The notes under the pieces were generated by a model, which had not been told where the DNA came from, ran no database searches, and saw only the letters and a list, made by a program, of their open reading frames with translations. From Brevibacillus reuszeri (GTDB lineage: Bacteria > Bacillota > Bacilli > Brevibacillales > Brevibacillaceae), in NCBI RefSeq assembly GCF_001187725.1, contig NZ_LGIQ01000017.1, positions 248,001-312,000 of the forward strand: DNA of 64,000 bases, written 5' to 3'. Position 1 is the first letter of the stretch, and each line of letters starts with the position of its first letter. The position numbers and the translations under genes were made by a program. Positions 27,514 through 34,772 of the stretch are shown piece by piece.

Positions 27514-28821
27514 TTAAGATGCTTCTGAAATTGCATTTGCAGGAGCTGTCTGCGCTTTTTTGTTCGTGTGTACGAGCAGGATGTTGAGCACTACCGCAGT
27601 CAGGGAGCCTGTCACGATACCGTTTTGCATCATCATTTTCAACAGTGTCGGCAGTTGGTCAAACATAGTTGGAACCGTTGCGGAGCCAAGTCCGACTGCA
27701 ATACTGCATGCTGCGATCAGCAAGTTTTCGTTTTTTCGCAAATCAACCTGGGACAAAATGTTGATTCCCGAAGCTACAACCATCCCGAACATCGCGATCA
27801 TAGCTCCACCGAGAACGGCACTGGGAACAACGGTTGTCAAGGCAGCCAACTTTGGCAACAGGCCGAGAACGACAAGAATTCCACCTGCTCCGATCATGAC
27901 ATCGCGTGATTTAATGCCCGTCAATGAAACCAGACCGACGTTTTGTGAAAACGCAGTGTACGGGAATGCATTGAAAATTCCCCCGAGCACGATGGCTACG
28001 CCTTCTCCGCGCAACCCTTTCACAACATCTTTATTGGTGACTTCCGTATTGGTCACTTTTCCGAGTGCGAAATAAACGCCTGTAGATTCCGCCATACTGA
28101 TGATATTTACCAGAATCATCGTTAAAATGGCAACGATACTGAACTGTGGAGTTCCGAAGTAAAAAGGTTCTACGACACTAAACCAGGAAGCAGTCGCTAC
28201 GTTTGCGAAGCTGACCATTCCCATCATATATGCTGCAACAGTACCGACGATCAAGCCAAGCAATACCGAGATGGCACGAATAAAGCCTGTAAAAAAGCGA
28301 TTAATAAGCAAAATAATAACAAGAGTACCCAATGCCAAAAGCAAATACTGTGGTTGACCAAAGTCAGGCTTTGTTGCATCTCCGCCGGCGGCGTTGGTCA
28401 TCGCTACAGGAATCAGGGACAGCCCGATAATCGTAACGACAGAGCCTTGTACCACGGTAGGGAAAAAACGAAGGAGCTTGCCAAATAGAGGAGCAGCAAA
28501 TACAACGAACAATCCTGAAATGATAATAGCCCCATACGCTGTCGCCAAATTGGTCGAGGAAGCAATGGCAATAATCGGTCCTACCGCAGTAAAGGTACAG
28601 CCGAGGACAACCGGAAGACGAATCCCTGTATAGCGTGTGCCTATCACCTGCAACAGGGTAGCGATCCCACTCGTAAACAAGTCGGCTGCGATCAAATAAG
28701 CGATTTGGAGCGGCGTCAGCTTTAATGCTGCTCCGATAATCAACGGCACGACGACTGCTCCAGCATACATGGCTAGAACATGCTGCAATCCCAGGGTGAC
28801 GACCTTTTGTTTGGATAGCAT
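27514..28821 (-). CDS. pbuX: xanthine permease
   Basis: 435 residues, NCS2 (nucleobase:cation symporter 2) family with about 12-14 membrane helices. Conserved features include the early QHVLAMYAGAVVVPLIIG, the substrate-site Glu region MAESTGVYFALGKV and QNVGLVSLTGIKSR. Takes up xanthine by proton symport. Directly downstream of xpt, as in Bacillus xpt-pbuX, and controlled by the same riboswitches. Confidence 0.93.
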   Translation of the reverse strand: MLSKQKVVTLGLQHVLAMYAGAVVVPLIIGAALKLTPLQIAYLIAADLFTSGIATLLQVIGTRYTGIRLPVVLGCTFTAVGPIIAIASSTNLATAYGAIIISGLFVVFAAPLFGKLLRFFPTVVQGSVVTIIGLSLIPVAMTNAAGGDATKPDFGQPQYLLLALGTLVIILLINRFFTGFIRAISVLLGLIVGTVAAYMMGMVSFANVATASWFSVVEPFYFGTPQFSIVAILTMILVNIISMAESTGVYFALGKVTNTEVTNKDVVKGLRGEGVAIVLGGIFNAFPYTAFSQNVGLVSLTGIKSRDVMIGAGGILVVLGLLPKLAALTTVVPSAVLGGAMIAMFGMVVASGINILSQVDLRKNENLLIAACSIAVGLGSATVPTMFDQLPTLLKMMMQNGIVTGSLTAVVLNILLVHTNKKAQTAPANAISEAS

Positions 28822-28884
28822 TTGTGTTTGTTTCTCTCCTCTAGTGTAGTGTCGTTTATGAGTTACCTTATAAATTCTTACACG

Positions 28885-29454
28885 TTAAATGAAATGAATT
28901 CCTTCTGGTGACATCGATTGGATACGAGCCAAGGATTCAATCCGAACACCTTGCTGCTCTAACAAGCCCCGGCCTTCCTGAAAGCTTTTTTCAATAACTG
29001 CCCCTACTCCTACGAGATGAGCTCCAGCATCCTTGATGATTTGCGTCAAGCCTACCAGGGCTGCACCCGTCGCCAGGAAATCATCTACAATCAATACCCG
29101 ATCCTCTGGGGACAAATATTGACGAGACACGCTGATTTGATACGTTTCTTGACGAGTAAAGGAATGGACCGGTGCGGAGTAAACCTCCTCGGTCAACGTG
29201 ACAGCCTTTTTCTTTTTCGCATAGACAAATGGCACACCCAGTACAAATGCGGTCGCCATTGCAAAATGAATACCACTCGCCTCAATCGTCAAAACCTTCG
29301 TGATAGGCTCGTCCGTAAACAGCTCAGCAAAGCGCTTGCCAATATTCATCGTCAATTGCGGGTCAACCTGATGGTTTAAAAAGGCATCTACTTTTAACAC
29401 GGATGCAGACAGTACCTTGCCATCCTGTACGATTCGGTCTTGTAATTCTTTCAT
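28885..29454 (-). CDS. xpt: xanthine phosphoribosyltransferase
   Basis: 189 residues. The PRPP-binding loop is VLIVDDFLATGAAL. Converts xanthine plus PRPP to XMP for purine salvage. ATG 29454 has GGGGGAAAAAC upstream; a longer ORF would run back into the terminator. First gene of xpt-pbuX. Confidence 0.95.
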   Translation of the reverse strand: MKELQDRIVQDGKVLSASVLKVDAFLNHQVDPQLTMNIGKRFAELFTDEPITKVLTIEASGIHFAMATAFVLGVPFVYAKKKKAVTLTEEVYSAPVHSFTRQETYQISVSRQYLSPEDRVLIVDDFLATGAALVGLTQIIKDAGAHLVGVGAVIEKSFQEGRGLLEQQGVRIESLARIQSMSPEGIHFI

Positions 29455-29487
29455 CTGTTTTTCCCCCTTGAATTTATCCCTACCAAT

Positions 29488-29569
29488 CAATAAAAGCCCA
29501 GAGCAGACAGGTCACGAGCTGGCTGACATACAAACCAACACGAAGTGAAACCTGTCCCTCTGGGCTTTT
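29488..29569 (-). terminator. riboswitch-controlled terminator of xpt
   Basis: Minus strand: the 5' half GCCCAGAGGGACAGG belongs to the 3' part of the ykkC-type aptamer; the 3' half CCTGTCTGCTCTGGGC runs into TTTTATT. Ligand binding by that aptamer should occupy the 5' half and prevent termination, an ON-switch logic. Confidence 0.8.
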
Positions 29570-29652
29570 CTCCCTTAGGTGTAACACGCTTGTGCGTGTT
29601 AGCGTCGCTCGGACCAGCCTTCTCGCCGAAACGGAACCCTAGACGCTCTTTC
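29553..29652 (-). promoter_or_regulatory. ykkC-class riboswitch aptamer, probably PRPP
   Basis: Minus strand carries ykkC-family landmarks in order: AGCGTC pairing with GACGCT (P1), CTAGGGTTCCG, GGCTGGTCCGAG, a hairpin AACACGC/GCGTGTT, ACAC and GGGAGAAAAGCCCAGAGG. Subtypes bind guanidine, ppGpp or PRPP. The tandem position after a guanine aptamer and before a PRPP-consuming enzyme argues for the PRPP type described in tandem with guanine switches; the decisive specificity base was not assigned. Confidence 0.75.
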
Positions 29653-29722
29653 ACTCGTAGTCAGGTGATTTACGGTCACCCGGTAGAAACTGCTGGGCCT
29701 TATTCCCAAAATTATACGAGCA
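29653..29722 (-). promoter_or_regulatory. guanine riboswitch aptamer
   Basis: Minus strand: P1 CTCGTA/TACGAG, TATAAT junction, P2 with TTGGG/CCCAG, the conserved GTTTCTACC, P3 GGGTGA/TCACCT with loop CCGTAAA, then TGACTAC. The C in GACTA is the base that pairs with guanine (adenine switches have U). In Bacillus this class represses xpt-pbuX when guanine or hypoxanthine is plentiful. Confidence 0.9.
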
Positions 29723-29882
29723 TGTATGAGAGAGTCCCCGTTAGCGCCCGACATCCACTTATCGCAGAGCGTCACTTTCCGGTGTACTCCTATGCTTTTT
29801 CGATAAAATCAAATCTATCATATGTGTCTGCTGGGGAGCAAGCGTTAATTTTTGACGGGTGGGGGCGCGTAGTTGTCTGATT

Positions 29883-30134
29883 GGCTGTAGTGGTGGAGAG
29901 GAAACAGGAGAAAACGCTCCAGGTACTTGGGACACTAGCGCGGATGATTCACTGCACGGCTCCACTTCAAAAGGGAAACCGCGTCCAAAGTAGCGGTTTC
30001 AAGAAGTAATTCCAAGGTGGACGCTTAAGAACGTGTTTCCCTTTTTTCACTCCGCCTCGGTCGGTGTCCCAAAGACCTCCGCTTTTTTCTCCTCTTTCCT
30101 CTCACCAGCCTTGGTCTTCCACCTGGCTTCTTTA
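29883..30134 (+). ncRNA. structured repeat element, copy B
   Basis: Homologous to 27186-27440 in the same orientation, identical at most positions by eye. Terminal arms GAGAGGAAACAGGAGAAAA and its near-inverse around 30085-30104. Helix AAAAGGGAAAC (29969-29979) with GTTTCCCTTTT (30035-30045) differs from copy A by a compensating G-C for C-G exchange. CTTGGGACAC (29926-29935) pairs with GTGTCCCAAAG (30064-30074). ACCGC/GCGGT hairpin at 29977-29998. A trailing AGCC...GGCT hairpin then TCTTT recurs. Lies just upstream of the xpt leader region, opposite strand. Confidence 0.6.
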
Positions 30135-30155
30135 AAAACAGGTAAGAATTAAACG

Positions 30156-30187
30156 CAAAAAACCCTCGATTCCTCGAGGGTTTTTGG
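30156..30187 (-). terminator. intrinsic terminator of rsgA
   Basis: AAAAACCCTCGA/TCGAGGGTTTTT, with a T-run on the minus strand immediately after the rsgA stop. Confidence 0.9.
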
Positions 30188-31273
30188 TTAGCGCTTTGGT
30201 TTTCTTTGGCGCATTTCTACGTTGATTTTTTTCCATTTATCTTTTTCGGCGGCTTTCAGTCTGGCGTCTTCTTTTCGGGCCAGATGTGCCAGCTCTCGTT
30301 GCAGCTTGAGGTAGCTGTCAAAACGGGCTTTTTCCAGGGTTCCATCCTCAATCGCTTCGCGGACAGCACATCCTGGCTCTCGCTCGTGCTGGCAATCATT
30401 GAAGCGACATGCTTCAGCGATGGATTCGATATCGTCAAAAGCACCGCGGAAGCCTTCGTCTGCTTCCCATAGCTGCAGCTCACGCATACCCGGGGTATCA
30501 ATCATCAAGCCCCCTTCTGGTAGACGGATCAGCTCGCGATGGGTCGTCGTGTGGCGACCGCGATCATCGCCCTCACGCACTTCACTCACGCGCTGCATTT
30601 CGCTGCCGCTCAGCTTGTTAATCAAGGTAGATTTCCCTACACCTGAGGAGCCCATCAAGGCAATGGTCTTGCCCTCGCCCAAATAAGGCGCTAGCTGCTC
30701 CAGACCTTCTCCGTGCTCAGCGCTGACCACATGGACAGGCACACCGATTGCGACCGACTCGACCTCCGCCAGACGCGCATCCAAATCATCGCACAAATCG
30801 GCTTTGCTCAGTACGATCACTGGAGACGCTCCACTTTCCCATGCGAGAATGAGGTAACGCTCCATTCTGCGTATATTAAAGTCATTGTTTAGCGCATTGA
30901 CGAGAAATACAATATCGACATTGGCAGCGACGATCTGTTCTTCGACAGTATCCCCAGCAGCCTTGCGAGAAAACTTGCTTTTGCGTGGAAGCAGCGCATG
31001 AATAGAGGCTTTTTTCTCCTCTACACGTGGGTTGATCACAACCCAGTCTCCCACAGCCGGATAATCCTCGCGGCCAGTTGCCTCGTAACGCAGCTTTCCA
31101 GTTACCTCGCCCAAGAGCTCTCCATGCTCACTCATTAGGCGATAAATGCGTTTATGTTCCAGCGAAATACGTCCTACGCTGTAGCCTTGTTCGGCATATG
31201 GGGCAAAATGATCAGCAAAGTATTCATTCCATCCCAATGATTTCAATGTTTGTTCGTTTGTTAGATGATTCAC
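30188..31273 (-). CDS. rsgA: ribosome-associated GTPase RsgA (YloQ/YjeQ type)
   Basis: 361 residues, circularly permuted GTPase. An OB-fold N-terminal domain (to about 100) is followed by SKADL (G4), MGSSGVGKSTLIN (G1), a Thr switch in GRHTTTH (G2) and DTPGM (G3). The C-terminal zinc site is CRFNDCQHEREPGC. Assists late 30S subunit maturation. GTG start at 31273 with GGGGGA 7 bases upstream. Not in the usual prpC-prkC operon; probably an rsgA paralogue common in this group. Confidence 0.92.
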   Translation of the reverse strand: MNHLTNEQTLKSLGWNEYFADHFAPYAEQGYSVGRISLEHKRIYRLMSEHGELLGEVTGKLRYEATGREDYPAVGDWVVINPRVEEKKASIHALLPRKSKFSRKAAGDTVEEQIVAANVDIVFLVNALNNDFNIRRMERYLILAWESGASPVIVLSKADLCDDLDARLAEVESVAIGVPVHVVSAEHGEGLEQLAPYLGEGKTIALMGSSGVGKSTLINKLSGSEMQRVSEVREGDDRGRHTTTHRELIRLPEGGLMIDTPGMRELQLWEADEGFRGAFDDIESIAEACRFNDCQHEREPGCAVREAIEDGTLEKARFDSYLKLQRELAHLARKEDARLKAAEKDKWKKINVEMRQRKPKR

Positions 31274-31355
31274 TACGGATTCCCCCTGCAATTGGTTAAA
31301 TAAATGGCTTTCGCCAAACCAGTCACAGTCGAATCCTCATTTTGGGTGAACGGTT

Positions 31356-31427
31356 TTATTGTTCGCTTGAAAGGAGGATTCCTGCGACCCCGATACCTAC
31401 ACTCTGTACGAATTTTGTGTTTGCCAT
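31356..31427 (-). CDS. possible 23-residue hydrophobic peptide
   Basis: Minus strand ATG 31427 with AAGGAGAG at good spacing; peptide MANTKFVQSVGIGVAGILLS then EQ and a stop. Downstream is rsgA, 80 bases away. A hairpin at 31445-31470 and an extended -10 (TGGTACAAT, 31489-31497) lie upstream. It could be a leader peptide or small protein. No relative recognised. Confidence 0.4.
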   Translation of the reverse strand: MANTKFVQSVGIGVAGILLSSEQ

Positions 31428-31444
31428 ATAACATCTCTCCTTTT

Positions 31445-31470
31445 CAAACCGAACGAACCGTTCAGGTTTG
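31445..31470 (-). promoter_or_regulatory. leader hairpin or operator
   Basis: Minus strand CAAACCTGAACG and CGTTCGGTTTG pair over 11 bases with one bulge and a 3-base loop, sitting between the -10 and the ribosome site of the small ORF. Equally readable as an imperfect palindromic operator. Confidence 0.45.
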
Positions 31471-31520
31471 GATTCCTATTTCCCAGTTATTGTACCACGA
31501 AATTTGGTTATGCAACAGAG

Positions 31521-31763
31521 TCAGTCTCCCCCGCCACCGCCACCATCTCCACCACCGCTGTCGCCGCCACTGTCGTAGCTTCCATGGTGTCCGTCATGAT
31601 GGTGATGGTGATTGTGGTGATGGTGGTGGTGATCGTCTACGTAAAATGGCGTACTGCTATCCGACGAAGAATGAGAACGACTACTTACGCCTTTTTTGGC
31701 CTTGGACGCCAGGATCAGCATAACGACCATAAATAAGATGACGATGATGATGAAAAACTCCAT
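31521..31763 (-). CDS. small membrane protein with His-rich and Gly-rich tail
   Basis: 80 residues. One membrane helix (residues 3-20, FFIIIVILFMVVMLILA), a Ser-rich linker, then DDHHHHHHNHHHHHDGHH and a terminal run of Gly with spaced Asp. The histidine run suggests metal binding at the membrane surface. ATG 31763 has AAAGGA 10 bases upstream. Family not recognised; similar low-complexity tails occur in many Bacillota membrane proteins. Confidence 0.7.
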   Translation of the reverse strand: MEFFIIIVILFMVVMLILASKAKKGVSSRSHSSSDSSTPFYVDDHHHHHHNHHHHHDGHHGSYDSGGDSGGGDGGGGGGD

Positions 31764-31867
31764 CTGCCTCACGTCCTTTCTATGCTACTGGAAAGAGTAT
31801 TTACCTAGTCAATTATAGCATACGAAACGGGCAAGACCGTAAAGGGCCGTGTCCAAATACACAACGA

Positions 31868-31903
31868 AGAAGGCACATACTCCTTATCGAGTACGTGCCT
31901 TCT
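31868..31903 (-). terminator. probable terminator of the MFS gene
   Basis: AGAAGGCACATACT and AGTACGTGCCTTCT pair over 14 bases with one mismatch, just after the MFS stop. T-run is weak (CTTCTTCGTT). Confidence 0.6.
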
Positions 31904-31909
31904 GTCGCT

Positions 31910-33151
31910 TTACCGTTTTCGCAGCACACGCCCAAATACAACCAGAATCGGTGTTAGCAAGATTCCCGCTACCACCAGGGAGGCGCGAATGGACAGTCGA
32001 TGTCCGATCCATCCCACAACGGGTCCACCTGCTGTTTGACCGAGCGCATTGGATTGGCTCATCATCGACAAAATTGTCGCACGAACACTGCTTTCAATAT
32101 TCAAGTTGAGCCATGTATCATAGAGCGGGCTGCTCAACGCCTCAATGACCCCAATCATGAGAAGGCATGCAAGCGCCCATTCAAAGCTGGGTGCCAAAGC
32201 AAAGGAGATGACCGCCGCAATCTTTAAGCCAGTCAGGACAAACATGCCGACAACGACAACACGTTCGTTGTTCACATCTAACCGCTTTTCCGCAATCCCT
32301 ACAGCTACCAGACTGAGAAGGGCAGAAACCGCTGCGATCATACCAAACCACATTGGCAACGATAATGTCCCTACCAGTGGAAACCCGATCTCCGAAATCA
32401 GATTTGCTTCCCAAAGTCGGTCATACCCTTCCGACGCTGCACCAGTAAACAGCGTGACCAGCAAAATCAAAAACAGGATTGGCTGACTACGAATCACCTT
32501 TGCACCCGACAGCCAAGTCGTAGCCATTTCTTTAAAGTGCGATGCTCCTTCTTCTCGCGGCTTGCGTGTAAAGGTCGTCTCTTTCATAAACAGGCTCAAA
32601 AACACGCCGAGGAGCAAGTACAAGATCCCGCCAACCAAATACGGCAAGTTCGGCGCCAAGGTCGATAGTCCAACACTAAGGGCGATGCCCAGCAATGTTG
32701 CCAGCAGAGCATAACGCTTCCCACTCATAAAAATGGTGCCGATCTTCTCTTCACCAACCTCATCCACGATCCACGCTGTATCTGCTCCACTAACAAATGT
32801 GTCGCCCACTCCATAAAAGACTTGGGCCAGAAGCACCCAAAACATCACTGGAATGAACGGAACCATTCCTTCCAGTGCCGGGATGATGCCTTGCATGGCA
32901 AATCCTGTGCCAATCACGAACATTCCGATAATGACGGACAATTTCCGACTGTACGTATCAGCGACTACACCCGTCACACTTTCGAAGAGCAAAACAGCCA
33001 GTTCCAGAACCATCCCGATCAAGAGCAGCTCAAACGGATTGAGTCCAAGCGCCGTAATGTAGTAAATCGCATACGTCGTAAACATCGTCGTATTGGCGAG
33101 CGATGTAGTAAACCGCTTTATCATATAAACTTTCGTTGCATCCAAAACCAT
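31910..33151 (-). CDS. MFS transporter, probable drug exporter
   Basis: 413 residues, twelve predicted membrane helices. The segment between helices 2 and 3 (VTGVVADTYSRKLSVIIG) is the MFS motif A, and the overall pattern resembles macrolide/tetracycline-type exporters of the DHA1/Mef groups. ATG 33151 follows AAAGGTGG; GTG 33166 is a longer option. A 24-codon leader ORF with strong ribosome site lies upstream. Substrate unknown. Confidence 0.85.
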   Translation of the reverse strand: MVLDATKVYMIKRFTTSLANTTMFTTYAIYYITALGLNPFELLLIGMVLELAVLLFESVTGVVADTYSRKLSVIIGMFVIGTGFAMQGIIPALEGMVPFIPVMFWVLLAQVFYGVGDTFVSGADTAWIVDEVGEEKIGTIFMSGKRYALLATLLGIALSVGLSTLAPNLPYLVGGILYLLLGVFLSLFMKETTFTRKPREEGASHFKEMATTWLSGAKVIRSQPILFLILLVTLFTGAASEGYDRLWEANLISEIGFPLVGTLSLPMWFGMIAAVSALLSLVAVGIAEKRLDVNNERVVVVGMFVLTGLKIAAVISFALAPSFEWALACLLMIGVIEALSSPLYDTWLNLNIESSVRATILSMMSQSNALGQTAGGPVVGWIGHRLSIRASLVVAGILLTPILVVFGRVLRKR

Positions 33152-33238
33152 CGAGACTGTATCCACCTTTCAGGCAGAGGACACGCTCTCGTTTTCACAT
33201 ATGCAATCGATTTTAATGCCAATGCATATTCTGCAAAA

Positions 33239-33313
33239 CTACGTACGTGCCACTCTACCGCTCATCATTCTTCCTTCCTGTACTTGCGTGCTTTCAACAA
33301 ATGTTTTTAACAT
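33239..33313 (-). CDS. leader ORF upstream of the MFS exporter, 24 residues
   Basis: Minus strand ATG 33313 with a GGAGGTG ribosome site 7 bases upstream, open for 24 codons and ending in SGRVART. A TATAAT (minus strand, about 33343-33348) lies upstream. The ATATGCA/TGCATAT inverted repeat between this ORF and the MFS start could form a hairpin. Leader ORFs with such strong sites often control drug exporters by ribosome stalling. Confidence 0.45.
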   Translation of the reverse strand: MLKTFVESTQVQEGRMMSGRVART

Positions 33314-33363
33314 TTTTTTACACCTCCGATAGTAATTAGTCCCTATTATAAACGATTTCCATG

Positions 33364-33381
33364 AAAATGCTCGAGCATTTT
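33364..33381. promoter_or_regulatory. perfect 18-base palindrome, likely operator
   Basis: AAAATGCTCGAGCATTTT lies in the region between the divergent MFS leader and the HutD-like gene, at the -35 position of the MFS-side promoter. Confidence 0.5.
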
Positions 33382-33386
33382 TATCT

Positions 33387-33414
33387 TTGCCAAAAAACAT
33401 TTCATCGGTACTAT
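33387..33414 (+). promoter_or_regulatory. promoter of the HutD-like gene
   Basis: TTGCCA (33387-33392), 16 bases, TACTAT (33409-33414). A 7-base-pair hairpin AGAGGTG/CACCTCT follows in the 5' leader. Confidence 0.45.
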
Positions 33415-33469
33415 TAAGAGGTGAGCAGTAACGTACGTTTTTGCACCTCTCAAATGAAAGGAAAAGACT

Positions 33470-34081
33470 ATGACCTACTCAATCCGCATCACCAGAAAAA
33501 GTGCGCAGCATACCAGTCAATGGTCAGGCGGCTCCACGACACAGCTTGCTATTTACCCAGAGACGGCGGTTTATAGCGATCGCAGCTTCCAGTGGAGAAT
33601 CAGTACAGCAGTCGTTGAAGCAGAGGAATCCTCGTTCACCCCGCTCCCCGGCTTCTGGAGGCTACTAATGATCCTTGAGGGAGAATTGTTTATCGAGCAC
33701 GAGGGACATCACAGCGTGACCCTGCCGCCGTTTGAGCAGGACAGCTTTAGCGGGGGATGGACAACACGAAGCAAAGGAAAGGTAAGGGATTTCAATCTCA
33801 TGCTCGCAGAGGGCAACAGCGGTGAGCTGAAAGCCATCCATGTCGCACCTGGACTTCACCTGGAACTGGTGGGAGTACGCGATCATGACGAGCGCCATGT
33901 AGACGAAGCGTTTTACTGTGTCAACGGCCCGGTTAGCTTTCTTATTGATGAAGATGAGGTAACGTTGCAGGATGGCGACTTTATGCTCATAAGCAAGATG
34001 AGCTCGGCAAAAACGATTACTGTATCCAATCAGGCGCAGAAAAAAGTGACCCTCATCAAGACGTCCATTTTTTATAGCTAA
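33470..34081 (+). CDS. HutD/Ves-family cupin protein
   Basis: 203 residues. WSGGSTTQLAIYPE, FQWRISTAVVEAEESSF and LPGFWRLLMILEGE are hallmarks of the HutD/Ves family, double-stranded beta-helix proteins found near histidine-degradation genes or as single genes. Their role is unclear, possibly ligand binding or feedback on hut. No hut genes are nearby. Confidence 0.85.
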   Translation: MTYSIRITRKSAQHTSQWSGGSTTQLAIYPETAVYSDRSFQWRISTAVVEAEESSFTPLPGFWRLLMILEGELFIEHEGHHSVTLPPFEQDSFSGGWTTRSKGKVRDFNLMLAEGNSGELKAIHVAPGLHLELVGVRDHDERHVDEAFYCVNGPVSFLIDEDEVTLQDGDFMLISKMSSAKTITVSNQAQKKVTLIKTSIFYS

Positions 34082-34084
34082 ACG

Positions 34085-34120
34085 TAAAAAGCCGCGTAGA
34101 CTCTCGCTCTACACGGCTTT
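34085..34120. terminator. bidirectional terminator
   Basis: AAAGCCGCGTAGA pairs with TCTACACGGCTTT between two convergent genes; T-runs flank both sides. Confidence 0.85.
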
Positions 34121-34132
34121 CTCTCTTTTCAT

Positions 34133-34759
34133 TTATGCTTTCTTTCTAAACAGACCTACGATGGCAATGAGCAGTGCCAAGCCAGAGAGAACCAGTGGCA
34201 ATGTGTTGCTTGTTCCCGCGCTGCCTGCACTCTCTTGGGCTGGAGCAGTTGCAGGCGCTTGTGCCTCACCGTGGTCATGTCCCGCTTCCCCAACTCCTGC
34301 TTTCACTGTCGTTACAGAAGCTGGCGTTTGGGAATCCTTGTCACCCGTCCACTCTACGACTTCCCCATCTGCATAGGTTTGGTATGCTTTCCAGGCAAGG
34401 CTACCTTCTTCTTTTGGATTCGCACCGACGAAAGCAAATTCCATAAACTCATGTGCCTTGATACCACCATCTGTCGCCGTCCAGACAAGTGCTGTATTGC
34501 GTCCATCTTTATCTTTTTCAAACTCATAGCTCCAACCCGGGATTGGCTGTACGGTGTTTACCTTTACGCCAGCAGGGAACTCGAGCTTTACCTTCGTTGT
34601 ATTGACATCCTTTTCTACAGGAACGCGAACCGTATATTTTTCATAAGCACCTGTCGTCGTCTCTTTCGGGTACACATTCACATGGGCTTGTGCTGCAGTC
34701 GCCAAGGTCAATACCGCCCCTGCCACCAAAACACTGCTCATCCATTTTGTCCATTTCAT
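34133..34759 (-). CDS. ycnI: YcnI-like copper-binding envelope protein
   Basis: 208 residues, DUF1775. A signal peptide ends at AQA, leaving mature HVNVYPKETTTGAYEKY; the N-terminal His is the copper ligand known for YcnI. The beta-domain is followed by a Ala/Gln-rich linker with GHDHG and a C-terminal helix plus RKKA anchor. Lies 13 bases downstream of the CopCD gene on the same strand, as in ycnJI. Role: copper acquisition or delivery. Confidence 0.92.
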   Translation of the reverse strand: MKWTKWMSSVLVAGAVLTLATAAQAHVNVYPKETTTGAYEKYTVRVPVEKDVNTTKVKLEFPAGVKVNTVQPIPGWSYEFEKDKDGRNTALVWTATDGGIKAHEFMEFAFVGANPKEEGSLAWKAYQTYADGEVVEWTGDKDSQTPASVTTVKAGVGEAGHDHGEAQAPATAPAQESAGSAGTSNTLPLVLSGLALLIAIVGLFRKKA

Positions 34760-34772
34760 CGTAAAACCCCTC

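Noticed and set aside
29545-29880. 111-codon plus-strand frame
   Set aside because: It lies antisense to the tandem riboswitch, whose structure fully explains the sequence.
27186-30134. Transposase-bearing insertion sequence or CRISPR array
   Set aside because: No transposase frame and no regularly spaced short repeats; only two copies 2.7 kb apart.
31304-31723. 139-codon plus-strand frame
   Set aside because: Its His/Arg-rich end is only the complement of the His/Gly-rich minus-strand gene; no ribosome site.
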